64,000 nt of DNA from Lineus longissimus. Its lineage: Eukaryota > Nemertea > Pilidiophora > Heteronemertea > Lineidae. The stretch spans positions 13,704,001 to 13,768,000 of the forward strand of contig NC_088314.1 of assembly GCF_910592395.1 (NCBI RefSeq), written 5' to 3'. The notes beneath the pieces are model-generated. The model searched no databases and had not been told where the DNA came from. It saw nothing but the letters and a program-made list of their open reading frames with translations. Each line of letters opens with the position of its first letter. The first letter of the stretch is position 1. The position numbers and the translations under genes are program-made. Shown here in pieces: positions 33,689 through 44,603 of the stretch.

Positions 33689-34027
33689 GTAAGTTTTGAT
33701 AAGCCCGACATAATGTTGTTTGAACCATACAGGTCAGGCTTAGGCAACTTTGCCACCTATTACGTAGTAGTGGGGTTTTTCGATAGAGCCGTTTTTAATA
33801 CACGTTGCCAAATCATGAGACCACTTCACAGCGCTTACGACGTCATGATGTATGACGTAGGTCTATGACGTAGGTCTTGCAGCACATGTTAGTGGTTACA
33901 TCGAACCAGACAGGTCACGAATGCCATTGCGCAACGAGCATTTATCGTGGATCACTTGTTTGGTAGAAACCGTGGTATGCGGATGTCACTTCGCCGTTCT
34001 CCTGCTGAAGTGTTAGTTTGAGGCCAG

Positions 34028-34480
34028 GTGTGTCGAGTTGGGTGTAGAGGCACCTTCTGCGTCTTCTATCATCTCGCTGGAAGTATTGGGGGTGAAATCC
34101 TGAAGATTTCGGCGGAAGTGCGAGAGAAATAGAAGCTAGAGGGGGGAGGGAAGATCGGACCTTGGATCCCGCAAAGTTTTCATTCCATCTTATTGTTGTG
34201 GGGGACGGCTGGAAAATGGCTGCCCGCATTCGAGAAGCGGGCTCTGACCGCTTTTGCAGCGCTCGCCCTATACCGAGGCAAATGGGTCTCGGCATCCGCT
34301 TCCTACTCAACGAGAGCGAAATACGGAATGGACAGATCCATTCATTTGGGCAGAATTTATACCGCCCATCTGACGCTAGAAGGCGCCGATGGTGTAGAGG
34401 CACCCTCAGCGTCTTCGATCATCTCGCTGGAAGTTTTGGGGGTGAAATCCTGAAAATCTTGACGTGTTCCTCTGCCGAGA
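34028..34480. repeat. 75-bp direct repeats 356 bp apart
   Basis: A block with TGTAGAGGCACC, ATCATCTCGCTGGAAGT and GGGGGTGAAATCCTGAA occurs at about 34,038-34,107 and 34,391-34,460. The adjacent text (GAAATACGGAATGGACAGATC, 34,318) also occurs at 37,860, tying this region to the LINE target locus. Confidence 0.65.
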
Positions 34481-34815
34481 TATCCGATATTTCACATCAA
34501 AACTCTCTTAATACCCCCCATAACTCCCAAAACACGTATAAATGTATCGAGGAGAATAGATTTATACTGGTAGTTTCGGGATAGCGGCAAGAGAAACCGC
34601 GTCAAGGAGAGTAGAGGCACTGGCGAAAATTCTGCCTGTGTAGACAATATAGATAAGGAAATAACAGCGGAAGAAATTGTCGTGTCGAGCGTTTTATTAT
34701 TTAGCTAAATATAGTTGCAACTATCGTTTTACACATGTAAGAGCATGAGAAATGATACAAACTAGACGGTTATCGAGAAATATTTTGACAACTGTATAGC
34801 ATGCTGATACTGTCT

Positions 34816-35448
34816 CTAAATAACATGAGGCAATGTATTAAGGGAGGTATACAGTTTAAAGTCCGAATCAACCTTGCTTGTTGACGCTGGGGCTGCGGCT
34901 AATCGTTGAGCAAGGGCGCATGGCTCTTTGAGAGAGTCTTCGCGGCTGTAATAACTGCAGCTTCTTTTAGTAAACCAACCAACATGTTTCATGATGCTAG
35001 CATTGGAGTCTGACGCTCCGGATAATTTAAGGGTTAAAGCACAACTCGCTCTTAGGCTAGGAGGGGTTTCTCCTTCATAGATACCGAGTGTTGTAAGATA
35101 TTCCATCAAGCGCGCATGCATCGCTGAATATGAGACAGACTCGTCCAAGATCCAACCTCCAAATTGTATGCCAAAATATTTTCTGCTAGCCGGGGAGAGT
35201 AGAAAATGGTCATATCCAGATTTCTCATCCGCCGACACCATTTTGGCGTCCTTTTCAACTGATCTGTGAACATGATTTAGCGTTTCCAATTGAAATGGAG
35301 ACTTAATCCATAAATTGAGGTACCTGTTGTCATGGCAAAGACGTGGTTTTGTGGGCTCCACAGTTGGCGGCATTATTATGTATGGTAGTTCGCATTGTCC
35401 TACTCTACCTAGTAATTCTACTGCACCAGTTTTAATTCTTTGTTCCAA
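34816..35448 (-). pseudogene. RT start fused to tyrosine recombinase end
   Basis: A single 210-residue frame. The first half has KPRLCHDNRYLNLWIKS, MVSADEKSGYDHFLLSP and KYFGIQFGGW, the early blocks of DIRS-group RT (DEKSGYDHF carries the first Asp). After GGW the text changes to GETPPSLRASCALTLKLSG, SIMKHVGWFTKRS and YYSR: the recombinase box with R (usual H-x-x-R is P-x-x-R here) and the nucleophile Tyr. An in-frame deletion fused the two, which is rare by chance. It cannot polymerise and probably cannot recombine. Confidence 0.75.
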
Positions 35449-35589
35449 CTCCGAGGCTATGAAAGTACCAAATTTTTGGCAATTTTTTTAATTTGAATAA
35501 TATCTAGAGGGGGGGGGGGGATGAGAGTCGAAAGCCTCGCCCTAGAAATTACCCTTAAAATGTTTGAAAAAAATGTTCTACATCTACAC

Positions 35590-35910
35590 GGTTGTGTTAC
35601 CAAGAACGTACATGGTCTGGGACCGGATTCGTATCGGAAATTGAGTTCATAATCTTTTCCCATTCGTCTAAATGCTGGGCGGTTGTCCGGCTACAAAATG
35701 ATTTGGGTCTCTTAGCGGCAGGCTAGGCGTATCGAAGGGAACATTGTTACTTAAAACGTCCTCAAAAGCTGGAGATTCATGGTGGGCTGGGAGTCGAGCA
35801 TCCTGCCCATCTATAGTTGTCCATCGCGGGGATTTTCGTTGCGAAGCTATTTCTGGGTTAAATGGGACATCAAACTCCCAATCTTGAATTTGAAAGCCAA
35901 GTGACTCCAA
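35590..35910 (-). pseudogene. Pol N-terminal segment, frameshifted
   Basis: The frame MESLGFQIQDWEFDVPFNPE to FVAGQPPS ends at a stop, but the next frame continues QHLDEWEKIMNSISDTNPVP then a TAA replaces the codon after VRSW. In DIRS/Ngaro-type pol a segment with LxxxWxxI and DPxVxxxV precedes RT, so this is the linker between the gag-like part and RT, broken by a frameshift and a stop. Confidence 0.55.
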
Positions 35911-36094
35911 AGCCTAAAACGAAACGCAGAAATAGCTTAGCTCAAATTTTGTCAAGAGTAAAATGGACAACTGACGGGCAAGAAGCTCGACCTCCAACCC
36001 ACGTGAAGAAAAGAATCTACACTCGGGCAGTTGACCCGGAGTAAGAAAGAGGTGAGCCTCTATTTGATCGACTTAGCCTGTGAAGAAGCAGACT

Positions 36095-36506
36095 TCATTT
36101 TTTTACAGTCGCGGACGAAGTGCTCAGAGCTATTGCAGAAGTAGCACTGGTATTGCTGCTTGCTCCTCTACCCCGGCCCCGGCCTCGAAAGGACGAATAA
36201 CCACCTCTTGATTGGGGCCTATAAGTGTCGAAAAGGGGGCATAGCATTTGTTGAAGAGATGCCACGTTTGCCACTTGAGTATACAAGTCGGAGAGTGGGG
36301 ACTTTTGCTCTATAGGCAGTTTGGGGTTTTTCGTCCCGAGTATTTTTTTCTGGGGTTTTGTGCTCAACCTTTTTCAAATATTTCGAAATTGCCTTCGTAA
36401 TGAGCCCGCCCGCTCCGCCGCCTAACACGGTCAAAACCAAATTCGGCATGCCGACGCGACCTTGGTGACGGCGAGCTTGTCGAAACAATTCTTCGTACAA
36501 ATTCAT
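36095..36506 (-). pseudogene. Gag-like C-terminus with CCHC knuckle
   Basis: Overlapping minus frames give NLYEELFRQARRHQGRVGMP, then SRGGYSSFRGRGRGRG, and in a shifted frame QQYQCYFCNSSEHFVRDC, a perfect C-x2-C-x4-H-x4-C knuckle. The RG-rich linker followed by a knuckle is normal for retroelement Gag. A 1-nt shift separates linker and knuckle. Confidence 0.65.
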
Positions 36507-36769
36507 ATCCTGATTTTGAGTTGAAGTAGCAACAGATGATTACTCTCCAAATATAAAAGGAGTAGAGACTCGTTTGGTTCTTCGTGCAAGGCTAGAGACC
36601 TCACCTTTGATTTAGCGGTTTTTACTTGATCCGACGTTTTGGCGGGCAGGCATAGTACTTTCCTCGGGGGTTGATCATGATCACCTGTGGACCCAGACGG
36701 CGCTGGCTCCTGAAATATAAATTGCGAATATCCGGCATTATTATACGGCTAGTAGGAAGTTTGGCATAA

Positions 36770-37160
36770 CTAGTCCTGCCCAACTCTTAAATGTATTATG
36801 AGACATGGTGCATCTCTAAGCTTTTGAATAAAGATTAAATACATTTTATGCATATTCACCTTCATACTTTGGCCTGCCGGTTGTCCAATTTCATTGGCGA
36901 AGATTATTGCATGGTGAGCGAGCATTCGGGCTGCACCATCGGACTTCCCTAGGGCTGCTAGCACTTCCACTAGATTCTCTCCTGTGAGTCTTTTGAAATC
37001 GGCAGCTAATTCTTGGGTGTCAAGGTCCTCTAGGCGCTCTTCTTTGGAAAATCTTGCAAACTCTTTTGGGTCGTCCGACACGTTAAACCTAGCAAACAAT
37101 GGCAGTAGGTTCTTACCGACCAGCGAATGTTTCTTTTTCAGCCAGTTGGTTGTACCATCT
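36770..37160 (-). pseudogene. Gag-like N-terminal part
   Basis: After an acceptor-like TTTGTTCCAG at about 37,160 the frame runs TTNWLKKKHSLVGKNLLPLF and FARFSKEERLEDLDTQELA to GAARMLAHHAIIFANEIGQP. Helical and charged as expected for ORF1 of DIRS/Ngaro-type elements, but assignment rests on position and context. Confidence 0.45.
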
Positions 37161-37252
37161 GGAACAAAACATACAAATCTACGTTAGGAATTTTCATGTC
37201 ATTATGATGAATACAGTCATCGTTACTTCTCTTTCTTGCAGGACTCCTACTT

Positions 37253-37520
37253 GCATGCTGCACGGCTCGTACTTGCGTGCTTTCCTTTTTTGCATGGCTC
37301 TTACTTGCATGCTGCACGACTCTTACTTGCGTGCTTTCTTTCTTGCATGGCTTTTACTTGCATGCTTCACGACTCTTACTTGCGTGCTTTCTTTCTTGCA
37401 TGGCTCTTACTTGCATGCTTCACGACTCTTACTTGCGTGCTTTCTTTCTTGCATGACTCTTACTTGCATGACTCTTACTTGCATGCTGCACGACTCTTAC
37501 TTGCGTGCTTTCTTTCATTC
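37253..37520 (+). repeat. 53-bp minisatellite
   Basis: Five units starting GCATGCT(G/T)CACGACTC at 37,253, 37,307, 37,360, 37,413 and 37,481, spacing 53-54 bp with one partial unit. Overlapping frames (for example 37,099-37,608) only reflect the repeat (HDSYLRAF). Confidence 0.9.
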
Positions 37521-37856
37521 AAACATTGATACATATATGCATTCATTCATCAAAGAGAAATACGGAGAACAAGAAAGAAATTTGAGCGAAAGTGGAAGAG
37601 AAATCTAGTGTCCGTCACAGCTGGAAAGACGGCAAGAAATTCGGAGTAGCTTGGTAGGCCTACATACTACCCAAAGGAAATGTAAAGACATTCAGGGCCT
37701 GCACCTTGTCTGAGCAAAAGTAGTATGGGCGGAGGCGAAATATGGACAAGAGGAAACCGGCCGAGCAAATCGAGAGAAAAATCCGAGACAATGAAACCCG
37801 CATGTTTACTTACGATGAGTAAAGGGGTGAGCCAAAACGATGTAGACGATCCGAAG

Positions 37857-38760
37857 GCGAAATACGGAATGGACAGATCCGTGTTGTTGTTAAAGTATTT
37901 ATTGCTAGACCCTTTTCAATTTACATTGTCTTCAGGCGTCGACACGATACAACTGTTACACGAGGTGTTTGATCAATATGCGTACATGACTATGTTGGCA
38001 GATTAACAGGACTACTGTCCTTGAATACTTGATCATTAGCACAAATATATCATTAAATACAGCATAAAAGAGAGTAATCAACTTATATACACTAATGTAC
38101 AAATCAGACAGTTACAATATCATGAATAGTTGCATGATACTCGGCGGTGCTGAGGTTGTGACGGTACGATGCTCGAAATATCAAAGTTTACTAGTGGGAG
38201 CCTGGGTCGTAGCCCTGGCTTAGAGTTCAGTGTTCATAGACGTAAGGTCCTACCGATGGGGGTGGAGTACAGAGGATGTAACATCCTGAGCGGCATTTTG
38301 TTCTTCGTTGAGTCAATGAGAGTTCTAATACTCGGGGCGCGCTTATCGCTGTCAATGTACTTTTTGGCTAGAGTTTCTATGCGCGATTTTGGTGATTCAC
38401 ATTGTATGGAGTCCTTTATATGATTACCGTTCATCGATTTTGGAATGCCGTATGCAATCTTGTAGGCGCGAGTTCGTAGTGAGTCCAACTTCTCAAATTG
38501 TTTATCGTTTAGGAGCATCAGTGCCAAGGGAGCATACTCCATGATTGGACGAATCATTGTTTTGTAGATGCTAATGGTGACACTAGGCGGAGCACGGGGG
38601 TGATCGAAAGTACCGGCGACTGCTTTTAGTAACGACACACGCTTGCTGACGCGATCAAAAACTTTTTTGAAATGTTTGGACATAGTTAGCTTATTGTCAA
38701 TGATGACTTCATTTGGGCAGAATTTATACTGTCCATCTGACGCTAGAAGGCGCTGATGGT
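37857..38760 (-). mobile_element. LINE fragment inserted in a duplicated locus
   Basis: The flanks match the uninterrupted locus at about 34,315-34,390: GAAATACGGAATGGACAGATC on the left (37,860-37,880) and TTCATTTGGGCAGAATTTAT on the right (38,708). About 826 bp lie between. The insert is a 5'-truncated non-LTR retrotransposon read on the minus strand, ending in an AAC-rich tail at about 37,882-37,897. Confidence 0.75.
38234..38683 (-). pseudogene. LINE ORF2 C-terminal region
   Basis: The frame contains KKVFDRVSKRVSLLKAVAG, then IYKTMIRPIMEYAPLALMLL, then FEKLDSLRTRAYKIAYGIPKS. This is the thumb/post-RT region common to Jockey/CR1/RTE-like LINEs (IYKxxIRPxxEYA ... LExxQxRAxRIxxG). Endonuclease and RT catalytic blocks are absent, as usual for a 5'-truncated copy. 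Confidence 0.8.
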
Positions 38761-40321
38761 GTTGGTTCTTGGCTATACGTTCTTGTCCAGCAGTTGTTAA
38801 GTGTAAGTCTTATATTTCATTATAGCCTTGCGAGGGCAGCCTTGCGAAGTCTTAAAAATAGGGCCCTGCGAGGGCCAGGTTAAGCAGAACCGAGCAAGGG
38901 TGAGTGCCAACCCAAAGGGTTATAGGGGTCACGTCAAAATTTAGTAAAATAAGATGGTTTATTTTCCATGTGGGGCCTGGTTCGCTTTATGTTTATACAT
39001 AATGAATATACCAAGTATATGAACATTGGTAGTGGAGGTCTATTTAGAACTCGTGCTTGTGGTCGACAGGGTCAGCGAGTGTTGGTTCTGTCATTGATTT
39101 CCAACTGTGCTTTGATTTACGTTTGATAAGGCCGTTTCCGACCCTGTGTCTGGTATGGGTTGTGTGTTGTGTGTTGTGTGCCTGGCTTGGCGAATGTTTG
39201 CATAAGGGTACCGAGTAGGGAAAGATACATGTGATGTTTACATTTCGTGTCGGCATGATTCTTTCTGTCATCATTCTTGGGTTTTCTGTTTGTCTTGCGT
39301 CCCCCAGCACTAGTCCGGGAGGAAAGTATTTTATTTTCCATGGCTGCCTGAGAGACTTGGAAGCCCCTCCCTCGGTTTAACTCTGATCTTTAAAATGACT
39401 ATACAGTTTCCTAGATGCTATCTACTTTCAACTATATATTGAGGGGCTTCAGTCTCTTAGGCACATTGGTTAAATTTAGACGAACGTTTGTTGTAATTCA
39501 TTTTGCGATGATTGAGTATTGGTAGAGTGTTGGGAGAGTATTTGGGAAAATACTCAATCATCTAAAGGTATGGAAGTTACTAATCTTGTGTAGTACATAG
39601 GAAAGAGGGGAGTTGACAAATGCAATTTCCTTCCCCAAAACTCTCTCGTCAACGTGAAATGGGAGATGCACAGTGTCACTCGGGAACCCCTAGGGTCACG
39701 AGTGACATTGACAGTGTTACACCAATGCAGCTCATTAGCCCTGGTGCAATAACTGTAGTCATTTTACCCATGTATATCATGTTCATACATTTTTTCACCA
39801 AATTCTTATCATAAGAATGAATGAAAAGGACCGTGTAAAATTCGTCCAGTGGACATCCTATTTAAAGCGAATCTCGCTTTATACCACTCTGTAGCGCCGC
39901 TGTAGCAAAATGTGACGCTAATTCCATCAATGGAATGTGTCGTCAGGTAGACAATTTGTATAATTTTACTACAAAGTGTGTTCTCAATTGACCTCATCAC
40001 CGATCACCCCTGGGCATCAACCTTGTTTACGTAGAGAGGTTTCATACTCGGTTACATCACTGGGTTATCATGGAGGTCTAGACTGGCCGGATAACTTGTT
40101 TCAGCCAGCTTTGCCCCTGAAAAATCGAGGTATATAAGCTTTATTTGTTTTCAAAACCAAACCGGGCAGTTTCTGATTATTGTGAGAACTTAAGAGGGAG
40201 GAGGTCGCTTGGAAACTAGCAAAGTTTTATCAAACATAAAACCATCATTCCTTCCTCTTCTGCCTCCTACGATCGTGAACCTTTTTCGGAAAGCCGCTGG
40301 CGAAGTTAAGAGGTCTGTCGC
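38761..40321. other. Non-coding stretch
   Basis: No gene is supported. Short GTGTGTT repeats occur near 39,160-39,180. Minus-strand frames at 39,044-39,341 are low-complexity and probably not coding. Confidence 0.45.
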
Positions 40322-40465
40322 GTGCCAAATCGTCTGACGGGTATTGCATGTATGATATTCACTAATATATGTCTAGCCTTAACCCCAACCCTAAACCTAA
40401 CCGTATCCTTAACCCTAAGCCTAACCCCTAACCCAGTAATCTGATTAGCTCCGACGATTTGGCAC
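40322..40465. repeat. Telomere-like repeats inside a small inverted repeat
   Basis: GTGCCAAATCGTC at 40,322-40,334 is the exact complement of GACGATTTGGCAC at 40,453-40,465. Between them, about 40,378-40,434, are degenerate (CCTAAC)n units such as CCTTAACCCCAACCC and CCCTAAGCCTAACCCC. The 144-bp structure looks like a MITE with a telomere-like core. Confidence 0.75.
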
Positions 40466-40669
40466 TGGACACGAGTGTTACTGACGAGGCATTTTGCCGA
40501 GAGCTGCATGTTGTACCTCGGACATCCGCAAGGGGTGCGTAACCGATGAGTGTTGTAAAATGAAGGTAAGGCTGGTGACCACGTGAGTTTTCACCGCGGT
40601 GGAAACCTCTAAAATATTAACAAAACTAAACAAAAAACCCGAAGAAAATACAAATTGTATTTTTATTCA

Positions 40670-41640
40670 AAATGTCCCTTATGGGTTTCCGTACCTGCGG
40701 GACATTCTTATCCCTTTATTTTCTTACACTTTATCCACACATTATGTGTCCATATTTATTATTTACTCCTTCACGGAGACCCTCCCCTGGGGGACCTAGA
40801 TGTTTCATTGCCAACAATATTTTCATCGAAGTCCCCTGCGGGATTTTCTCATCCCTTTATTCTCATACACTTTATCCTCACATTATATGTTCATATCAGT
40901 CGTTTATTACCTCCAAAGGACCCTCCCCTATGGGACCTAGATGTTGCATGGCCAAAAATATCTTTATAAAGTCACCTACGAGACCTTCTCATCCCTCTAT
41001 TTTCTCACACTTAATCGTCACATTATATGCCCATATCTATCATTTACTCCTTCACGTGTATCCTCCCCTAGAGGACATAGATGTTTCATGGCCAACATTA
41101 TCTTTATCAAAGTCACCTACGGGACCTTCTACTCCATTTATGCTCTAACACTTTATCTTCGCATTTATGTCCATATCTATCATTTATTGCTTTACATGGA
41201 CCCTTCCCTAGGGGACTTTATTTTGCCAGGCAATCTTATTTTCAAAGTCCCGTACGAGACCTTTTCATCCCTTTATTATCATACACTCACATTATATGTC
41301 CATATCAATTATCTATTGCTTAACGGGGACCTCCCCTTCGGACCTAAACGTTTGATGGCCAACACAATGTTTATCAAAGTCCCGTTTTATATTGTACGCT
41401 ACAAGTTTATATGATATGTCCATATCTATCATTTACGCCTTCATGGGGACCCTCTCCTATATGGGACTTTTATATTGTACACTACAAGTTTATATCATAA
41501 TGTCCCTATCAATAATTTATTATCTCAAATTGACCCTCCCTTCGGGAACTTTTTCATCCCTTTATTACCATGCACCTTTGCCTCACAAAATATATCCATA
41601 TCAATCATTTATTACCTCAAATGGACCCTAGGGGAAGGTC
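40670..41640 (+). repeat. Satellite-like tandem array, period about 140 bp
   Basis: The motif TCC(C)TTTATT recurs at 40,711, 40,852, 40,992, 41,133, 41,268 and 41,557 (one doubled step), giving about 140-141 bp per unit and seven units. Because 141 is a multiple of three, long frames stay open (40,672-41,148; 40,941-41,414); unit differences and lack of a start context argue against a protein. Confidence 0.85.
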
Positions 41641-41703
41641 CATTTGAGGTAATAAATAAATGACTTTGAAAATAAGATTGTATGGCATTGCAAAATAAAG
41701 TAA
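41612..41703. repeat. Inverted terminal unit of the satellite
   Basis: The array ends in a hairpin: CATTTATTACCTCAAATGG then, after about 15 nt, its complement. The following text to 41,703 (GACTTTGAAAATAAGATTG and CAAAATAAAG) is the reverse complement of 41,217-41,251 within the array, so a unit was copied inverted at the array edge. Confidence 0.8.
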
Positions 41704-42020
41704 GTTTTTCGCAGCCATCTTTGATCCAATATGGCGGCCATCTAGCCTCGATTTCGATTGTTCGATTTGATTTGTCAGACTTTAAAACCCGGGGGTAGGT
41801 GTTCGAATTGGGACACTAACTGCAGTAGATTCTGAGATATCAGCAAAACCGTGTCATTTTCGGCGGCAATTTTGAAATCCAAGATGGCCACCAAAAGTTT
41901 AAACGGTGAGATTTCATTGCTCTTTCAAATATTCCGTTGGCATGCGTCGGCTGTACTTCCGCGTGCTATCATCATGGTCTTTAATCGTTTAACGTACGAC
42001 GTTCTTCGAATGTCTTTCAG

Positions 42021-42063
42021 CGATATCGCTAAGCCTACTCAATGGGAAGGACAAGAACATCAG
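42021..42063 (+). CDS. Short exon of LamG-like family (copy 2)
   Basis: An acceptor TGTCTTTCAG and a donor GTAAGT bound 43 nt reading ISLSLLNGKDKNIR, the counterpart of 33,647-33,688. It probably starts the LamG domain continued near 43,242-43,770, 1.2 kb downstream. Confidence 0.45.
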
Positions 42064-42099
42064 GTAAGTTTTGAAAAGCACAATGCAATGTCTACCTGA

Positions 42100-43241
42100 A
42101 TCATGCAGGATCCAGTTAGCAAACTTTGCCAATATACACGGGTTATCCACGAGAGACTGCATTGCCACCGGTGGCTGATATGTGCTTAATGACAGACCAT
42201 TCTGGACACTATTAAATCAGAAGACATGTTTACTTAGGTTTGTGCGTCTGATCAGCTGTTCACCCCATCAGAGAAATCTGGTAGTTCCTATTATACCAAC
42301 TGTAGAATTAGTATTATTGAAAATAACCATTAATTAGTTGTTCTACATGACATGTAGCTTGAAAATGGGGATATGGAATTAAAATGGTTTAGAATTGCTA
42401 TTTTGATAGTTAATACAACTAATTTTACAGTAGACGCAACAGGAACTATAAGAATAGTAAACAAAAAAATATAAGCTAGTTATTTCCGTTCATTAATTCT
42501 AAGAGCGGACTTTAAATGCGGTCGTGTTACGTGAAACACCACACGAATAGGCTATAATAATGGTCTCTCAAAAATGTTTCCTCATAACATTTTCGACATA
42601 GTGTGATGCTCCCTCGACTGTCACAAATTGGAATAGATTATATGGCAAACCCGGCTTACCAAACAGCGACTTTTGCCCACGATGGAGAACCGGACTGATT
42701 CATACATTGCCTTCCAGGAGCTCATTATCGTTTTCTTGTTATCATTCATGGCAACGCGGCCAACACTACTGGATGTATATAGCGAAGGACCTTAGCAATT
42801 TACCCAATGTATTTATTACGCTGATCAGTTGATCACATTTTTAATTTTCGTTGTATCCCATATGAGCATATACCTCTTCAGTGTTTATGACACGAGTTTT
42901 ATAGTAAAAATGAATCGAGAGCGAGAAGTCCGCACTTGTTTATGCAAATATTGATTCCAATATGACATCACTGCTCTCTGATTGGCTAATATGTTGTAAA
43001 GTCTTTAGCTCGCAAAACAGGGAAGATCTTTTAAGTACATGTTTGGCAAGCCGGACTTGCAAAACTGGGTTTAATTTCGGTGCTGTTCGGCATGTTCGGA
43101 AAGCTGCTCTTCAAACAGGACAAAACATAGTTCGGCGAGCGGCTTTCCAAATGTCCCCAGTCTACAAATTTACCTGTCTAACCTAGAATTGTCGTCAAAA
43201 ACTCTGCAAAGTACGTTCAGTGGACATCGTATTTAAGTCCC
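42100..43241. other. Presumed intron of LamG-like gene
   Basis: No exon recognised. Text near 42,070-42,160 resembles 33,690-33,760, so the duplication with copy 1 continues into the intron. A TTCAGTGGACATCGTATTTA motif at 43,215 has a weaker relative at 39,850. Confidence 0.35.
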
Positions 43242-43770
43242 GTGTTATGGTTCTGCCGACCGTGTCACGATGTACGGTTACTCTCCATTGATCTCTCAAA
43301 GTATGCAGCGTTCTTGACTGCTGTTTATTTGCGGCCGAAAGAAACAGAGCCAAACACTCATAAAGCAATATTTTGCACACACAAAAAAGACTTTACCTTT
43401 TTCTTATGGATAGGAAATAACCGGCGTATCGGTTGTAGTTATTCGTTGAATAAACGACAGAGTTCCATGTTAAAAAATTTCAGAACACCCATGCTTTCCA
43501 TTCGACCAAAGGAATGGAGTTTCATTGTCGTTGCTGTTGACCAAAAATTGGATAAACAACTTATATTTATCAACGGTAAAAAGAAAAAAGTTGAAAAGCG
43601 ATCACAACATCGTTCGACTCTTTCGAGTTTTGATGTGGCAAACATTGGGCGATTCCGAAAATCTCAAACCTATTTACGGGGGTATTTCCTTGGAGAGATG
43701 TCGACTTTCCTCATCTACCCGTATATTCTTAATGCAATCCAGGTGAATCTCATGTACAGGGAAGGTAGGT
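43242..43770 (+). CDS. LamG/pentraxin-like domain exon
   Basis: The frame reads FTFFLWIGNNRRIGCSYSLN, then FRTPMLSIRPKEWSFIVVAV, DQKLDKQLIFING, FDVANIGRF, and GYFLGEMSTFLIYPYILNAI. This is the strand order of a LamG/ConA-like jelly roll: the central W-S-F-I, the ING turn, the NIG strand, and the G-x-x-S-x-F-x-I-Y-x-x-x-L closing strand. It ends YREG at a GTAGGT donor (43,769). No cysteine pair or signal is visible in this exon. A minus-strand paralogue lies at 4,835-5,131. Likely extracellular binding module; gene identity unknown. Confidence 0.55.
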
Positions 43771-44330
43771 CACGCTCAGTTACTTATGTGACGTGTCAAA
43801 ACTTAACATGACGGAGGTCAACGATAAAAAATAAGGCTTTCTCTCGAGCTTTTGAAAACCTTCAGGGCTTTCTCTGATGTCCATAAAGGAGGTTTCTTGG
43901 AAAACAACCCTAACGGGTATTATGCTGTGAAAAACCTCAGCATACATTAAAGTTTACCCACTGTCTGTTACCAAGCCTTCTTATGTAGGATAAAAGTGAG
44001 TTGCACCATTGACCAGAGAAAATCAGTACAAACAACCGTAGATTAATATATGGCTGATAAAAATGATATTCTTAAAAAAGCCAACTGCGAAATAATTTTT
44101 GAAACAAACAAACGTGAAAAAATTCATAATCCACCAAAATTACAGTCATGAAATTCTTAAAAAATTATTATAAAAAGGCGCGGAAATGCTGTGATGAACA
44201 ATACCAGTCATGCCAGCAGGTCAAATAAAATTATATTGTCAGTAACCAAAATAAAATAAATTGTCACCTCCAAACCACAAACTGGCTTTGTGATGATGTA
44301 CTATCATTTCACAACACTTCTACTTTCCAG

Positions 44331-44603
44331 AATGAAATGTTGGTATTTGTTGTCAGGAAGAATCTATGTTCTTTGAAAAAAGATATTCAAACAAGGATCT
44401 TTAATGTCAGGGGATTTCGCAAAGATGAACGACGCCTCCTGTCCAACAAGAAATTCGATGAGGACTCTTTCAGAAAATACTTGAGGGGCCTTGGAACAAT
44501 GTTAACGACGATTGATTGCGCAATGCATTGCCCAGCCGAGCGAGATTTCAGAGACACCTATATCTTCGGGAGGCTGGACACACGGAACTCCCATGGCGCA
44601 TGA
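44331..44603 (+). CDS. Possible last exon of LamG-like gene
   Basis: Follows a TACTTTCCAG acceptor, open for 90 codons to TGA. Contains FNVRGFRKDERRLLSNKKFD, MHCPAERDFRDTYIFGRLD. It does not join in phase to the exon ending at 43,768, so an exon in between or a lesion is needed. No domain recognised. Confidence 0.35.
   Translation, partial: NEMLVFVVRKNLCSLKKDIQTRIFNVRGFRKDERRLLSNKKFDEDSFRKYLRGLGTMLTTIDCAMHCPAERDFRDTYIFGRLDTRNSHGA

Larger units (their letters stand above)
34816..37160 (-). mobile_element. Deletion-derived DIRS/Ngaro-type element
   Basis: On the minus strand: gag-like N-terminal part, RG-rich linker with a zinc knuckle, a pol N-terminal segment, the start of RT, then directly the C-terminus of a tyrosine recombinase. 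RT plus tyrosine recombinase defines the DIRS/Ngaro order. The middle of pol (RT catalytic box, RNase H, most of recombinase) is deleted. Terminal repeats were not identified. Confidence 0.75.

Noticed and set aside
37099-37608. 169-residue frame
   Set aside because: It covers the 53-bp minisatellite; the HDSYLRAF-type peptide repeats with the DNA.
40378-40434. True interstitial telomere from chromosome fusion
   Set aside because: The units are degenerate, only about 57 bp, and sit symmetrically inside a short perfect inverted repeat.
40672-41414. Two overlapping frames of about 157 codons
   Set aside because: They follow the 140-bp satellite, whose unit is near a multiple of three; the peptide repeats with the DNA and has no start context or domain.
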